A stretch of DNA of 64,000 nucleotides from NCBI RefSeq assembly GCF_036370855.1, contig NC_088117.1:4526001-4590000 (forward strand). Direction: 5' to 3'. This DNA is from Dromaius novaehollandiae. Taxonomy: Eukaryota > Chordata > Aves > Casuariiformes > Dromaiidae. The notes below the pieces were generated by a model, which saw nothing but the letters and a program-made list of their open reading frames with translations, was not told the origin of the DNA and did not search any database. How positions within the stretch are numbered: position 1 is the first letter of the stretch; every line of letters starts with the position of its first letter. Position numbers and translations under genes: made by a program. This document shows, piece by piece, positions 32,850 to 44,393 of this stretch.

Positions 32850-35800
32850 ACCCCTCCTCTGACCCTTCCTCTGGCGAGGGCTCCTCAGTGCTCACGGAAC
32901 TCTGCCCTGGGCACAAAAAATAGCGACCTGGGGTTTTCACAGTCTCACAGGTGTGTAAACAGCCATGTCCCAGCCTGTGCAGATACGGATCTTCTCCGCA
33001 CAGAAAGCAGGCAAGGCCTTGGGATGGAGGAGCAGCAGGGTTCTGGCTGCGTCTCCATGGGGTGTCTCAAGGTGCTGGGACACGGCCGGGGATGGATTAC
33101 CAACCCATAGCACCCATGAAACTGGGTCACACTCCAGGTACCTGTTGTGGCTGCCACTCTGCAAGCCACAGTGGGAGGATGGTCATTGCTCCATGGTGTT
33201 GCTAATCTCAGGGTGGTTTCCCCACCTTTAGCGATCCAACAGCAGAGATTTTAACAGTTTTCCCCTCTTTAAACCATATCAAGACCAGCACTAGGATATG
33301 GTGTGTAGGCCTGCATGTTTGGCCAGACCTTCACATTTTAATCTTTTCCTTCCTTGGTCTTTGCATGCTCAGATGACTTCCAGACTAATCAGCCAAGTGA
33401 AGCAGTAGAAAGCAGGGTGGAGTGTACTGATACCCAGGCATTTGGAAACAACCCTTACTGGTCAGAGAATCGCAGAAAATGTGCTTGGAAGAGCAGCTAT
33501 CCCTTTCCCAGGAAGGATCAAGTAAACAAATGTATTCCTAAGGGAAGTTTGTAAATCCTGGTCTCAAAGCCTGCCATGAGGCGCTCCACCCTGCCCACAC
33601 AATCAGTACTAGCACATTGCTGCTCTTACCACCATAACATTTTGTAGTGCCCAACTTCTCTCTCCTCCTTGCTATGGTTTAATCTTGTCAATCTCTAGTA
33701 CATCCCAAGAAGATGAGAAAGGAGAGTGTGCCAAGGGCAGGTTTCCACTCCGTATTAACTGGCAAAACTCCCAGGAACTACAGCAAAAAATATCCAGTGA
33801 GGAACCAGACCAGGGGAATCACACCATAAGAGTGATGGTCTGACATGCCAGAGGAGTGAGGTCTTAAGTCATCACTCATGCTTGTTGATGAGCCAAGGTT
33901 GTACAGCTTGGCTTTATTTCCTGACTTTCCCAAAGAGCAGGAAGATCTCTGAGTCTGGGCTCCAGCATGGTCCCATGCTGCTGGTGAATGGGGCTGGCAG
34001 ATACCTGGCCCTAGAACTCTTATAGAAAGACATGACCTTCTCATGCCAGTTTATTGGCCCAAAGGAGAACCAACATTTTTCAGATGGACACCTGCTGTTC
34101 AACAACCCAGGACCGTTTCAGGTTAAGGAGCTGAATCCCAGAGGAGTGCCCCTTTAAATGCTTCCCTTGAACGTAGTTGCCTCCTCCCTTTCTCCACTTT
34201 GTCTTCGTTCATTCTCCAAACCGCAGAGCTCCACTTCCAGCCTATCCACCTACCCATTCTTCCCAGTCCTCTCACTCCCAAATATGCCTTTACTTGAACA
34301 AGTCTGGCAGCCTGATTTCTATCAATATTAATAACCTTGAGTTCCTTTTTCTCAGGCCTGGAATTTTGCTTTTACCAACAAAATTTATCTTCATGAGAGA
34401 TATTGACAGATTGGGAGATTCATCCAGACATCTCTTATAATGGCTTTTTCCCTTTTTGCTCGGTGGTAAGCAATGGGTTTGTTGCTCAGCAAAACAGTAC
34501 AAGGATCAACGGGAAAATTATATTTTCAGTTTTAATTATTGCAATTATTATTATTATTGCAAACAATTTATAAGCTGAGATGAGCATCAGGAGCAGAAGA
34601 AAGAGTTGCAGAAGTTCTCTGCTTTTCTTTGGTTACGTGGGTTGTTTCCAAGATATGGCCTGGTGTAAATCAGTAAAGAAATGGAGCATTACACCAGCTG
34701 AGAAGGATGTGCCCCATGTTTCTGGGGCATGCAGTGAGAAATGCAAGCGCTTCTGTGAACAAATGCCAAGAGCTGTGCTAATGCTGAGCTCTGAGGTTCC
34801 CTGGAGCATTACAAATGCCTGAGAAGAGAGATGGATAGATGAAGGTCTCCAGGATTTACAGGGTACAGAGCACTACAGTGTGGTTCTCCCTCTAGCGTTT
34901 GACTGGAAACTACAGGCAAATTTTTGAAGCTGGATGATGTCCGGCCAAGGGAAGTGAAGGAGAGCTCAGCACTGGTTAAATCCGTGGTGGATACGGTCGT
35001 CCTTCTGAGCCCATGTGGCTAGGCTGCTTCTTTTAAAAGTAGAAATAGTTGTTTGATCATCAAGATCTGATTTTCTGAGTGTAAGAGGATACAGAATGGT
35101 TGGCAGCTTCTTGGTTCTCTGTTTCAAGCCTCCCTCAGCCCCTCAAGCTCATTCTGTCTGCCAGGGCCATGTTGGCAGTGCTTCTGCAGGTTTTTATTCC
35201 TTACTGTCTTCCTCCGATCCTTCTTTTTTGATTTTGAAGCCCTTTGAGCTGTCACACCACAGGTGAAATGAGGGTCTCCCCTTGTATGTGCCTCTGTTTG
35301 GGGATTCATGCCAGGGAGAGGGAGCTGCTCTTGTTTGATTCTCTGGTATATAAAGAAGATTCCAAAGAAAAGGCTGTGATGTAATTTCAGATGAAAGTGA
35401 CTGAATCAATACAGTTTAATTCAACCCTCAAGAAACAAACACAACATTTACCTTTCTTCCTTTCCTTCCCCACAGAAGACATCTGTGGTACAATTACTCA
35501 TAGCTAGAGGGTCTAACACGAACACAACAGTTAACTCTGAGTGGTTTGTAATTTTATACCAGTGCATAATGTCCTTCTGTTGGGATATTACCAGGCGGCT
35601 GTCCAAAGCCAACATGATTCACATTGCTCATTCCTACAAGGTTTGCTTTCTGTTCTCTTTCACCCAAGCAGAAGATGCTTCTTTCAGCAGGTGTCTGAGA
35701 AAGATCTGCTCTTTTCTTGGGATTTGCCCTTTGCAAGGAGCCTCTATGCTTGGCTGCTTGCCTGCAGAGAAGCAAAGGGAGGCCAGGCCAGGAGCAGGCA

Positions 35801-38800
35801 CACATCTTTATAAACATGAAGGGATTCTCAGCTCGCATGTTCTCACTGCCAGGTTTTGTAATACACAAATAAATATTCTTTGTGGAACAGAAACAGAGTG
35901 CTTTGCCACCACATATGAGCGAGTTTCTCAGAACTAGTTGTACTCAGTATCCAAGGCAGAGCAGCTGTTCTGGAAAGGTCCTGCATTACCTTGAGCTGTT
36001 TCTGAGTTAAACACTGGGTCTAGCGAGGCCTTTTGATAGTACCTGCTTCTTCTTGCAAGGGTGCATCTTTGGCACATGTACTTGCTAGACGTGGCAGGTA
36101 AAGAGGGCATTGGACAACACCCCCACCAGCAACTTTTTGAACATTTCATAGCCTGTCTGAAATCCATTGCCTTAAACTGCCAGAGCTGTGGTACAGCCAT
36201 GGGGGGGGATTTTACTCTGCTCTTTCCCAGATATTTTCTCTTGGTCTGAATCTCTTGATCAAAACGGCTGTAACATCCAACATGTGCCCCAGGACTGAAG
36301 AAGTCATTTGACATGTACCAAGATGATTTCATTTAATTTTCTGGAGTCTGCAGAGCAAGCAACTCCATCAGCTTTCTCTTAGCCTGAGGCAACAGGTCTT
36401 AGAGCTGATGGAGGGCCACGCTGCACCTCCTGCCATAACTCTTCCTCCGTAACGACTCCTGTCCCTTTGCTGTTGGTAATAGGGAGGGTGCCTCTATTTC
36501 AAGCACATGTTGGACCAGTCCAGTAAAACTCAGATCACTCCGGTCCAGAAGAACCCCTTCAGACACTTGACTGCAAAATCTTCCAGATTGTCTTATTCTT
36601 CATTCAAACACCTAGTGCTGTGCAGGAGCAATTCTGGTAAGGATGGCTGCAGCTCAGCTTCACCTCTTTCCCCTCTTTCTTTGCAGCTTTTCTGAATGTG
36701 CCTGGTCTGTGCTCTAAGCCAGGTTCCCCTTTTCATGCTGGCTGCCTGGAAGATGCATTCGGGAAGTGAGCAGTTCTGCTGCGGGGGTTTTGCAATTCTG
36801 ACTCCTGCTCCTTAAAACAGTTTCAGCTACTTTTTGTCTTTCCTTCCTGGAGAATGGGACAAGGTATGGCTGCTGTAGGGATGCCGCTCACAAGAGTGGC
36901 TAGCACCAATGGTGTGGCTGGTCCCAACCTTGCCTGTAAGTCTTTCTTCACCTTAAAGCACTTTTACCCACAAATCATTCCTGGTCCTTGGCTGCAGGAA
37001 CTTTCCCGGGTAGGATGTGTAAGATACCATTTCCTTCAGTGAATGGGTTACATGAAATTGCAGGCTATTGCTAAACAGTATCCTTTGACTGTTTCAATTA
37101 TTATTTTGATACAAATGTTCAGCAAAACCAAAAGGACCTCTGGAAACTTCTTGGAATTGCTGCATTTTCAGCATCAGGGAAAGGGAGTTTTGAACACGTT
37201 CCCCTCCACCTAGTTTGAATGATAATGTCAATCAACCAAACTTCAATTTTTCTTGTGTATATTTATTCCCAAGCTGCAGACACAGGAAGTCATACCCGAG
37301 ACAGTATAAGCTGTGCCATTTATTGACAGTAACATGTCCTAACACCAGCAGTGACCAAGCAATGCCAACCCAGCTGTACCGCCAGCTCTGAACACCCAGC
37401 CCTGGGCTGGTGTTTCCTCCCAGCCACCGGTACCAAGTATTCCTCATGCGAAGTCCTTGCTGTTACCACAGAAGTAATAGTGCATGAATACATGACTCAC
37501 ACCTTGGCAGTCTGTGAAATCACCTGCTCAGCTGTGCATGGGCCTGCTTAGAGGGAGAGCTTATTCCCCAGGAACGACCTCAACGCCTCAGGCTGGCAGT
37601 CTGTTGGGAGCAGGCCGCTGCAGCAAAGGATACCTTGGAAACAGTGTGTTTGGGATTTTCAAAGGAGACAAAAAGGAGTCAGGCATCCAGGTCCCCTAGC
37701 ACCTTTCAAATTTTATTCCAAAAATGCCAATTCCTTGCTTTCCTTAGCTAGCTGCAGTATGATAGGCTTAGCCTTAAAATGGCAGGACTTTTCTTTACAT
37801 TTTACAGTGGGAGATCTCTCTTTAATCTGGTTTTCTAGAGCTGAAGACCACTCATTTATCCATACAATGTTATATGCTATTTTTACTTGTTTTGTTCTGG
37901 TCTCAAGGAAGATGTTGCAATCAAGTTCAGCTAAGCAGGGCATATTGTTTCCAGTAGTCGTGGCTTAACACTCTTCAATTCCTCTGAAACTTTATAAGCA
38001 AAACCCTCAGGACATATGTGACCAAATCGTGAGGGAAGTCAGTGCTTCAGAGGCCTAAAAACAGTGGAAATATCAGAGATGATGTTGACATCTCAGGAAG
38101 AACTATGTAAACATGGCAGAATAGTTCCTTGTAAAGTCCAGACCAATGTTGATTGATCTGAATTTCAGTAGAAGAGGAATGATGCCTCAGCTTGCAAATG
38201 TTGAAATAGGCTCCAGCTCTTCAGGCCATCTGCATAACACTCCCTGTCACTGCATCTCCAGGATAACTGTGATGAGGTTGGAGTCACTCTTGCAGTGTTC
38301 CCCCAGAGCTTGTTAGGTGAAAGCCTGCTTTTTGCCAGCATGCTATCAGCCATGCCTGAGCAGGCCCAAGAAATTCAACCTCATGATGATCTTAGGGATA
38401 TTCCCATCTCTACAAGCCATGGAACCAGTCCAACATTAATTATTTTACAAGCCCCAGCATCCATTGAGCACACTCAAGTTTTCCCTGTCTGAGATTACTT
38501 ACTAATATGACTGTAGGTGCCTGCATTTCCTACTTACGCAAAAGCAGCACCTGGAAACTTCAGTGTCTTTTGATCTGACACTTCCAAGCTGAGGCAAGGC
38601 TGTGTCTTCATTCTAGGAATGAATCATGCCAAGGAGTAGGGCCCTTTCTGGTCACCTCCTGTTGCCATCCCCATGAAGAAGGTGACAGATGTGTGCCACT
38701 GCCACATCAGGCTTGTGTCAGGCAGTTGCAAGTCACCCAAGGGAAAGTGGCCTCTTTCTTACCCCAGGGCATGCTGTGATGCTTTGAACTGGATACCAGT

Positions 38801-40285
38801 CTGGGAAACCGTTGTGGGCCTTGCACTGAGAGAGAATTGATGGTGGCAAGGCTCTGAGTCTTCTGGCACTGCATGATGGAGGGTCTCTCTCCTGGACAGC
38901 AAGTCCTTAGCACAAAACCGGAGCATGCATGGACCCAGGCAAACATTGTAGCCTGACTTCCTCCTTCAGCTAGGATTAAATGTTAAGAACCAGATGGCTT
39001 CTTTTGTAATCCTGTTACAGTAATGACCACAGTACACAAACGACCACTTCTGTCATACTGTGCTGCCTCCTTTCCTCTGATTCTTCACTGTGGGAAAACT
39101 CTGTCATGCGCAGAGGCTCTGTCTGGGGCATGTAAAACTGCAGCTTTTATTGCTCAGAGATATTACAGCAGATGGATGCCTATTAGAGCCATCCCACCTC
39201 CAAAACCAGCCCTTGGCTGGAGAAATAAAAAAGTGTAGAAGGAATCATGCCATGGCCTCGAGCCAGATCGTGGCCTCCCAGCTGGACCCTCTGCCGTGCT
39301 CCATGGTTGGTGTGGACAGACGACCTGCCAGTGTCAGGAGCACATCTGACCTGTCTCCTCATGTTAATCCCAAGATGGTTTTTATCTCAGGATTATTCGT
39401 GGGTAACCTGAGGGGTCCAAGGTTTCCAGACACTATGTAGCAGTTGCTGATGGCAGATACTGGTGATGTGAGCTGTTATCACATACACAGCATTAATGCA
39501 GACAACAATGTCTAGAGGGATGTTGATTTAGGCACTAAGGAACTAAATGGGTCTCAAGAGCTCTCTGATACAGCTTTGCTGAGGGATTTGCACAAGACAC
39601 TTAGGGACCCATAGCATTAGAGTTGTCCTTGACCTCTCCTGTTCTTTTCCCACAGCACACTAGTCTTTTGTACCACCGGTGTGATGCTTGTTCTGTGGAG
39701 ATAATGTCACTTCTGCCCCTTTAGGCAAAGGATGCAGGACCAGCTGCCTCTGGCTGAACGGTTCAGACTCTGCTAGGCAGGTAGTCCCTCCAGTCCCACA
39801 CTGGAGTCCGGCGGTCCTAGGCCCCAAAGTGCGGGAAGGGGCTATTCCAGAGAGAGGGGCTAGGGCTGGGCTCTGGCCCAGCATCATAGCATATTTAATC
39901 ATTGTGGTTTAGAAGACACTGATTTATGCTTCCTCTCTGGGTCTTCATAACTCTCCATCACCTTTGATAAGGGACCCTGATTCCACATGGCAACAAATGT
40001 AGCCTGAGACCCTGATAAATACAGTTACTGCACGGTTTCTCTATGGCAGAAGGAATAAAACATACAATTTCTGGCTTATCATATTGCTTTGGAGAATATT
40101 CCTCAGTGCATTATACAGCACATGAAAGGAATTTAAACGGCACACTAAAAAGTCTCCTCATCTTAAATGTATACTTTTGCTTCAGATTTTTCCTCTGCTT
40201 TTCCTGTTTGAGAAGGTCAAACCCTTTTCTCTCTGCATATTCTTTTTATCACCCATAATTTTGGGCATGTTTATCCAGTTCCATT
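32850..40285. other. Non-coding DNA without recognisable genes
   Basis: No gene is supported. Noteworthy words: an 8-G run at 36,201-36,208; an (att)n-like patch at 34,537-34,560; an acceptor at about 35,475 followed by an open frame (VVQLLIARGSNTN...) that ends without a proper donor; and an ATG in strong context at 36,854 whose 27-codon frame ends at a gtaagt donor (36,936). None has a recognisable domain. One palindromic dispersed motif (34,661-34,715) is listed separately. Confidence 0.45.
34661..34715 (-). repeat. Palindromic copy of the ancient dispersed repeat
   Basis: 'tggtgtaaatcag' (34,661-34,673) reads as the reverse complement of the 'ctgatttacacca' core. About 25 bp later 'atggagcattacaccagctgag' supplies an imperfect inverted partner, followed by 'aaggatgtgcccca'. 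This agrees with a palindromic element form of the type ggtgtaaatcag ... ccatt/aatgg ... tgatttacaccagctgaggatctggcccc that I associate with sauropsid genomes. Confidence 0.5.
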
Positions 40286-40289
40286 TCTT

Positions 40290-40306
40290 CCCCCCCCCCC
40301 CCCCCC
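40290..40306. repeat. Poly(C) run
   Basis: Seventeen consecutive C after 'ccatttctt'. On the minus strand this is a 17-G run. Length is likely unreliable in the assembly. It is flanked by ordinary non-coding DNA. Confidence 0.9.
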
Positions 40307-42137
40307 AAACAAGTCTCAATCTTTTCTTATGGGCAAGAACCTAAATTTACCATGAACTTTCTCCTGCAGTCTCAGCCCTGAGGATCCAAGTTGATTGAAG
40401 CATGGAATTTACAGCGCTGGGTATGAACGTCACTGGAGCACGGGAGGGGACAAGGTAGCTTTTTGATGGCAACATAGTCAGCTCTCTCACTGACGCAGGC
40501 CTCTCCATTTACCGTTTTTCCTCCCTGGCTCTGTCTCCTCACCTCCCCTCCTCCCTACCCTGCTGTGGCATGTGTTTCTGGGAAGGTGAGCCCTGCTTCC
40601 TATCAGCCTCAAGGCATGTGTCCCTCCTTCCTTCCTACATCTCCCGTCTGCTGCGGAAGAGACGCTTGGGTTCCCCCGATAAGGGGATTCCTGGTGCTGC
40701 TGAGCTCATGTCTGAATTCCTCCCAAAAGCTGCTTGCAAAGGCACCTCCAATATGAATGACATTTGCAGGCCCAGGAAAGCCACTCATCAACAGCTGCTG
40801 GCATTTGTAAAGCCTTTAGAGAACAGTAACCGAGTGTAACTTGGTTTCCTTTTTACTGTAGGACAGAAACAGGAACAGCTATCTCCACGGCAGTGGACTG
40901 ATGTAAGGCACATGCTGAGTTGTTTGTCGCTTCTTTTTATTTAGTTACAAATAACTTCCCCAAGGAGTACTAGCAATTTGGCATTCCACTTTTCTGCCAA
41001 AGCAGAACAGAGCTTGAACTTGCATCCAGCACAGGGGGCAACACCCACGAGGGAACGCCCCAAGGACTCGGACCTGAGCCGCCGGTCCTTGGCTGCTCCG
41101 CCTCATCCCGGCAGGAGATGGCAGGCTCCTTTTGAGTGCACTTCGGTTCCTGTAGGCACAATTTTTCCAGTTTCTTCACTGTTAAAGAAAACCCACAGGT
41201 TATTTTCAAATTTCCACAGATGAAAACCAGATTTCTTTCAAATTCTCTGGCAGGATGGAATGAATAGTTGTTCTTGTAAGACTTAAAAGTAGAAAACTTG
41301 AAGAAAGAAAACAATTCTATGTCAGCACTTAATCTATCAGATTTTCAAAGTCCAATAATTCAATAAGAGAACATAGACTTGCGTCAATTCTTCCATCTTT
41401 ACCCCTTTAAAAGCACAGTGCAGGTCTTTAATAATATTGGAACAATTAAGGCTGTAACATACAATGCTCTGCATTTTAATCTCTCCTATGTTGTAGTCCT
41501 CCAAAAAAAGGTGGTTATTTTAAATCTATGCAATTATAATGAATAGTTTTAGTCACCAAGAAAGGCTTGGAAACCAAGCCTGGCTTTGGCACCTAATTTA
41601 AAATGAAGAGCGTTTGCCACAGAGCATCTGATGTTAGACTTGAAGCCATAGGGTAGAGATCCTCTGCTCCCATAAACTGACATCCTTTTTGGTGAATACC
41701 TGTGTAAAAAACACACTTATTGGTTATATGGTTAGCAATAAAAACACCACAAAATCTCTGGGCTTGGGATGGGCCACAAAAGCCGCATGCACCAGTCCTC
41801 TGAGACATCCTTGCCCCAAAATGTGGAAGATTCGAGCAATGCTGCAGAGCTCTGTTAGTGTCTTGAAGTAAAGTAAATGAATGGACCCAGCACAAGCATG
41901 AACAGATGGAAATCCTGATGACAACATAAACGTGCTGAATCCTTGACTTCTCTTAAAGAAAAGTCTATAGTACTTTTGAACTGGCTTATTGGGTGCGTTC
42001 TGGAGAATATTGCAAAACAACAATAATGCAAGTGCCAGACTAAGGCAAAGGAAACTGCTTACTATGAATGAGCTTAAGGGATGAGTAGACACAAATCTGC
42101 TGTGAGAAATTCTCAATTCTACAATGATGTTTTGAAA

Positions 42138-42177
42138 ATTACCACCTCAGCTGGAAATTAATTACCACCTCAGCTGG
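42138..42177. repeat. Direct repeat of 17 bp with 23-bp period
   Basis: attaccacctcagctgg occurs at 42,138-42,154 and 42,161-42,177, separated by aaatta. The copies are identical, so the duplication is probably recent. Each contains a cagctg E-box. Confidence 0.9.
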
Positions 42178-42725
42178 GACCAGCGAGAGGTTTCTTTATG
42201 ATGGATCCCAATTTAGGCTATGGATGTGAGCAGAACTTGCCCTTGGATCAGAATCTCTCTTCTGGTCTTCGTGCCTTTGACTCCCTTTTACAGGTGAACC
42301 GTTGACAAAGCCTGACAGAATAGCACTGACATTTGTATTCTCACCTCAACTTGAGTGTTCATAGATGCTCTAGATCTAGATTTTGATCGCAAGTTTGCTT
42401 TTACCTGATCCTTGTGGAAACTTTCCGTGTGTTTTGTTTCAGAGCATTTGATCTGAAGATTTGTAAGGGCATTTAGCTTGGTGTAAGAGGCTCTTGGGAG
42501 TATTTGGAGAAACTCTTCTCCTTCATCATCTCAAACAGCTCTTCTTCAAACCTCAAATGGAGCCCAAAATTTCGTATGAGTGATCACTTTTAACTTTTCA
42601 AAAATGTTCAAGTCAAGTTGCATTTGAGTTTTAGACCAAGGGTATTTGGGGACATTGGAGGCTCCCTGATCTAAAATGGTTTGTCTGAGATGAACTCCCT
42701 CCAGAATCTGAATTGCAAACCTTAA

Positions 42726-42771
42726 CTGTTGTCTGTATGTCTGTTCAGCTGCTGTCTGTATGTCTGTTCAG
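42726..42771. repeat. Tandem duplication of 23 bp
   Basis: A unit beginning ctgttgtctgtatg and ending tctgttcag occupies 42,726-42,748 and is repeated at 42,749-42,771 with one t-to-c difference. The unit itself contains ctgt/atgt sub-repeats, which would favour slippage. Confidence 0.9.
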
Positions 42772-44066
42772 TTTCTGTTTAGCCTCCTATTAAAAAGGCG
42801 GCTTGTGTAAAACTGGGGTCTAAGTTACTGACCAAAGGTATGTCCATTTGCCCACAAATACATTCTTATTTTTCAAACAGGACACAAAAACTGCGTGATA
42901 TTTGGGTGTGGACCTCAGCTCATGGTCTTCTGCTCCTCAGGAGAGTGTTTTTAGCTGTCAGGTATCCAAAGGTAGGAGACTCAATGCACTGCTAAAATTA
43001 TATTTCGATTTCTTTTTCCTCCCTTTCTTTTGACTATGATTTTCCGTCTTGGGCACAAAGCCAAGTCTTGCTGGGATGCAAGTAAAAATGCAGTTAATGC
43101 AACTGGGAAAAGAAATGAGGTGATGAAGTGAGGCCCATTTCATTGTAAAAAAGACTATTTTGTAACAGCTTCTTGGCAAAAATGGTCTTGCATCTGAGAA
43201 GCGTGGAATACCCTTGCTTCAGCTGTGTGTTTTGCCACTACGTTCCTTATAAACTCATATTCAGAATGGACAGCCAGAACAGCAAATGATTATATTGAAC
43301 AAGAGAGTTCTCAGAAAGGGGAGTTTGTGCTAAAAACAAGTCAGATCAACTGCTAATCTGATTTTGTTGTTTATTCTGTTTCTGGTTTTAGTTTTCTTAC
43401 TCTTAAATGTTGAATGATCTTACTAAATGTCAGAAACTATGAAAACAAATCAAATTGTCCTACAAAGTAAATCACAGTGAATTAATTTGTTTTGGTGTGA
43501 TTCAGCATCTTACCCCTAGGTGCCCTGAGACTGTGTTGACTTGGATGGGAACAGCTCGCACCAAATTACAGCCAATTCTTTTCCACCTTTGCAGGATGCT
43601 TGATTTGGCCTAAACTGGAGAGGTCAGAGTCACATTAGCTGAAAACCAGAAGTTCACTGACTTCCAGGGTGATGAGCGTAGGCATGAAAAGAACTATTAG
43701 GAAGATGACTCAAGCTATATCTAGAGTTCCCTGTTTTTTGATGAGATGGGACAGGTGCCAATAACTCTGCAATTGGTTGTACTATTTCTGAGGAATGATT
43801 AATCTCTATGTGGGATGCTCTTTGCAACAGGAAGGGAGAGGTTACGTGGTCTATTGACTGCAAATATCATACTCCTGTTGAAAAGGGAATATTTCACTCT
43901 AAGGTTTCTGCATATAGTTGGTCTAAAGTAGTTTATACCATTGAGGAAACAGGATGGCCTGCAGGGCAAGTGTGTGATTGCTGCTACCTGCACAGCAGTA
44001 TTTATAGTGGGGTAATTTAAATGAACAATGTATAAATGATACCATAATCTTTTTTTGTTTCTAAAG

Positions 44067-44159
44067 CTAATAAGTGCGTCTCTGAAATCATGTACATTGG
44101 TTCAGCAGGAGAATACTCAGCAGCTGCCAGATGGTATAAGCTGATCATTTTGAAGATAG
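44067..44159 (+). other. Candidate coding exon, 93 bp, open throughout (unverified)
   Basis: A pyrimidine-rich acceptor (ttttttgtttctaaag) precedes 93 bp ending at a good donor (gatag then gtgaga). One frame is open across the whole interval: two bases, 30 codons, one base. The peptide begins NKCVSEIMYIGSAGEYS and continues AAARWYKLIILK. The length is a multiple of three with complementary edge phases, as for a cassette exon that can be skipped without frameshift. The other two frames contain stops. I do not recognise the peptide as part of any family. A minus-strand splice-bounded interval lies only 100 bp downstream. Chance remains a real possibility. Confidence 0.25.
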
Positions 44160-44259
44160 GTGAGACCTTTGAAACAAGAGGGAAATGGACTCATATTCCT
44201 GACATTTTAATAGGGAATTACATTAGGTTTCTTGGCAATTAGAATATTGGATCACTTAC

Positions 44260-44393
44260 TTCCATCCAGTTTTCAGTGGAACACTTGAGTGAAATCCAGT
44301 CTCTTCCTGAAAGTGATGGAGGACAAACTGAGCATCTGTCTCAAGGCCTCTGACTGAAGATCAGAATAACCTCCGCTAATCCCCTGATGGTAT
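44260..44393 (-). other. Candidate minus-strand exon, probably non-coding (unverified)
   Basis: Read on the minus strand, a T-rich acceptor (catttcattttttgtag, from 44,394 rightward) leads into 134 bp that end at a near-consensus donor, gtaagtgat (44,259 leftward). Two frames hit stops early. The third is open for about 40 codons but stops (TGA) 10 bp before the donor, so an internal coding exon is unlikely. A last-coding/UTR exon or a long non-coding RNA exon would fit, as would chance. Confidence 0.22.

Larger units (their letters stand above)
40310..44060. other. Non-coding DNA without recognisable genes
   Basis: No gene is supported. A pair of splice-like signals brackets about 50 bp near 40,371-40,420 (acceptor ctttctcctgcag, donor gggtatga) without a convincing frame. 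Two local duplications (42,138-42,177 and 42,726-42,771) are listed separately. The sequence is otherwise AT-leaning with frequent stops. Confidence 0.45.

Noticed and set aside
35476-35640. Exon-like interval after a good acceptor (ttccttccccacag) with an ankyrin-like opening VVQLLIARG
   Set aside because: The resemblance to an ankyrin repeat fades after nine residues, and the only donor-like end (aag then gtttgc) is very weak.
36854-36935. 27-codon start frame in strong context ending at a gtaagt donor
   Set aside because: The peptide is low in information, there is no signal or domain, and the frame stays open past the donor, so the splice site is not needed to explain it.
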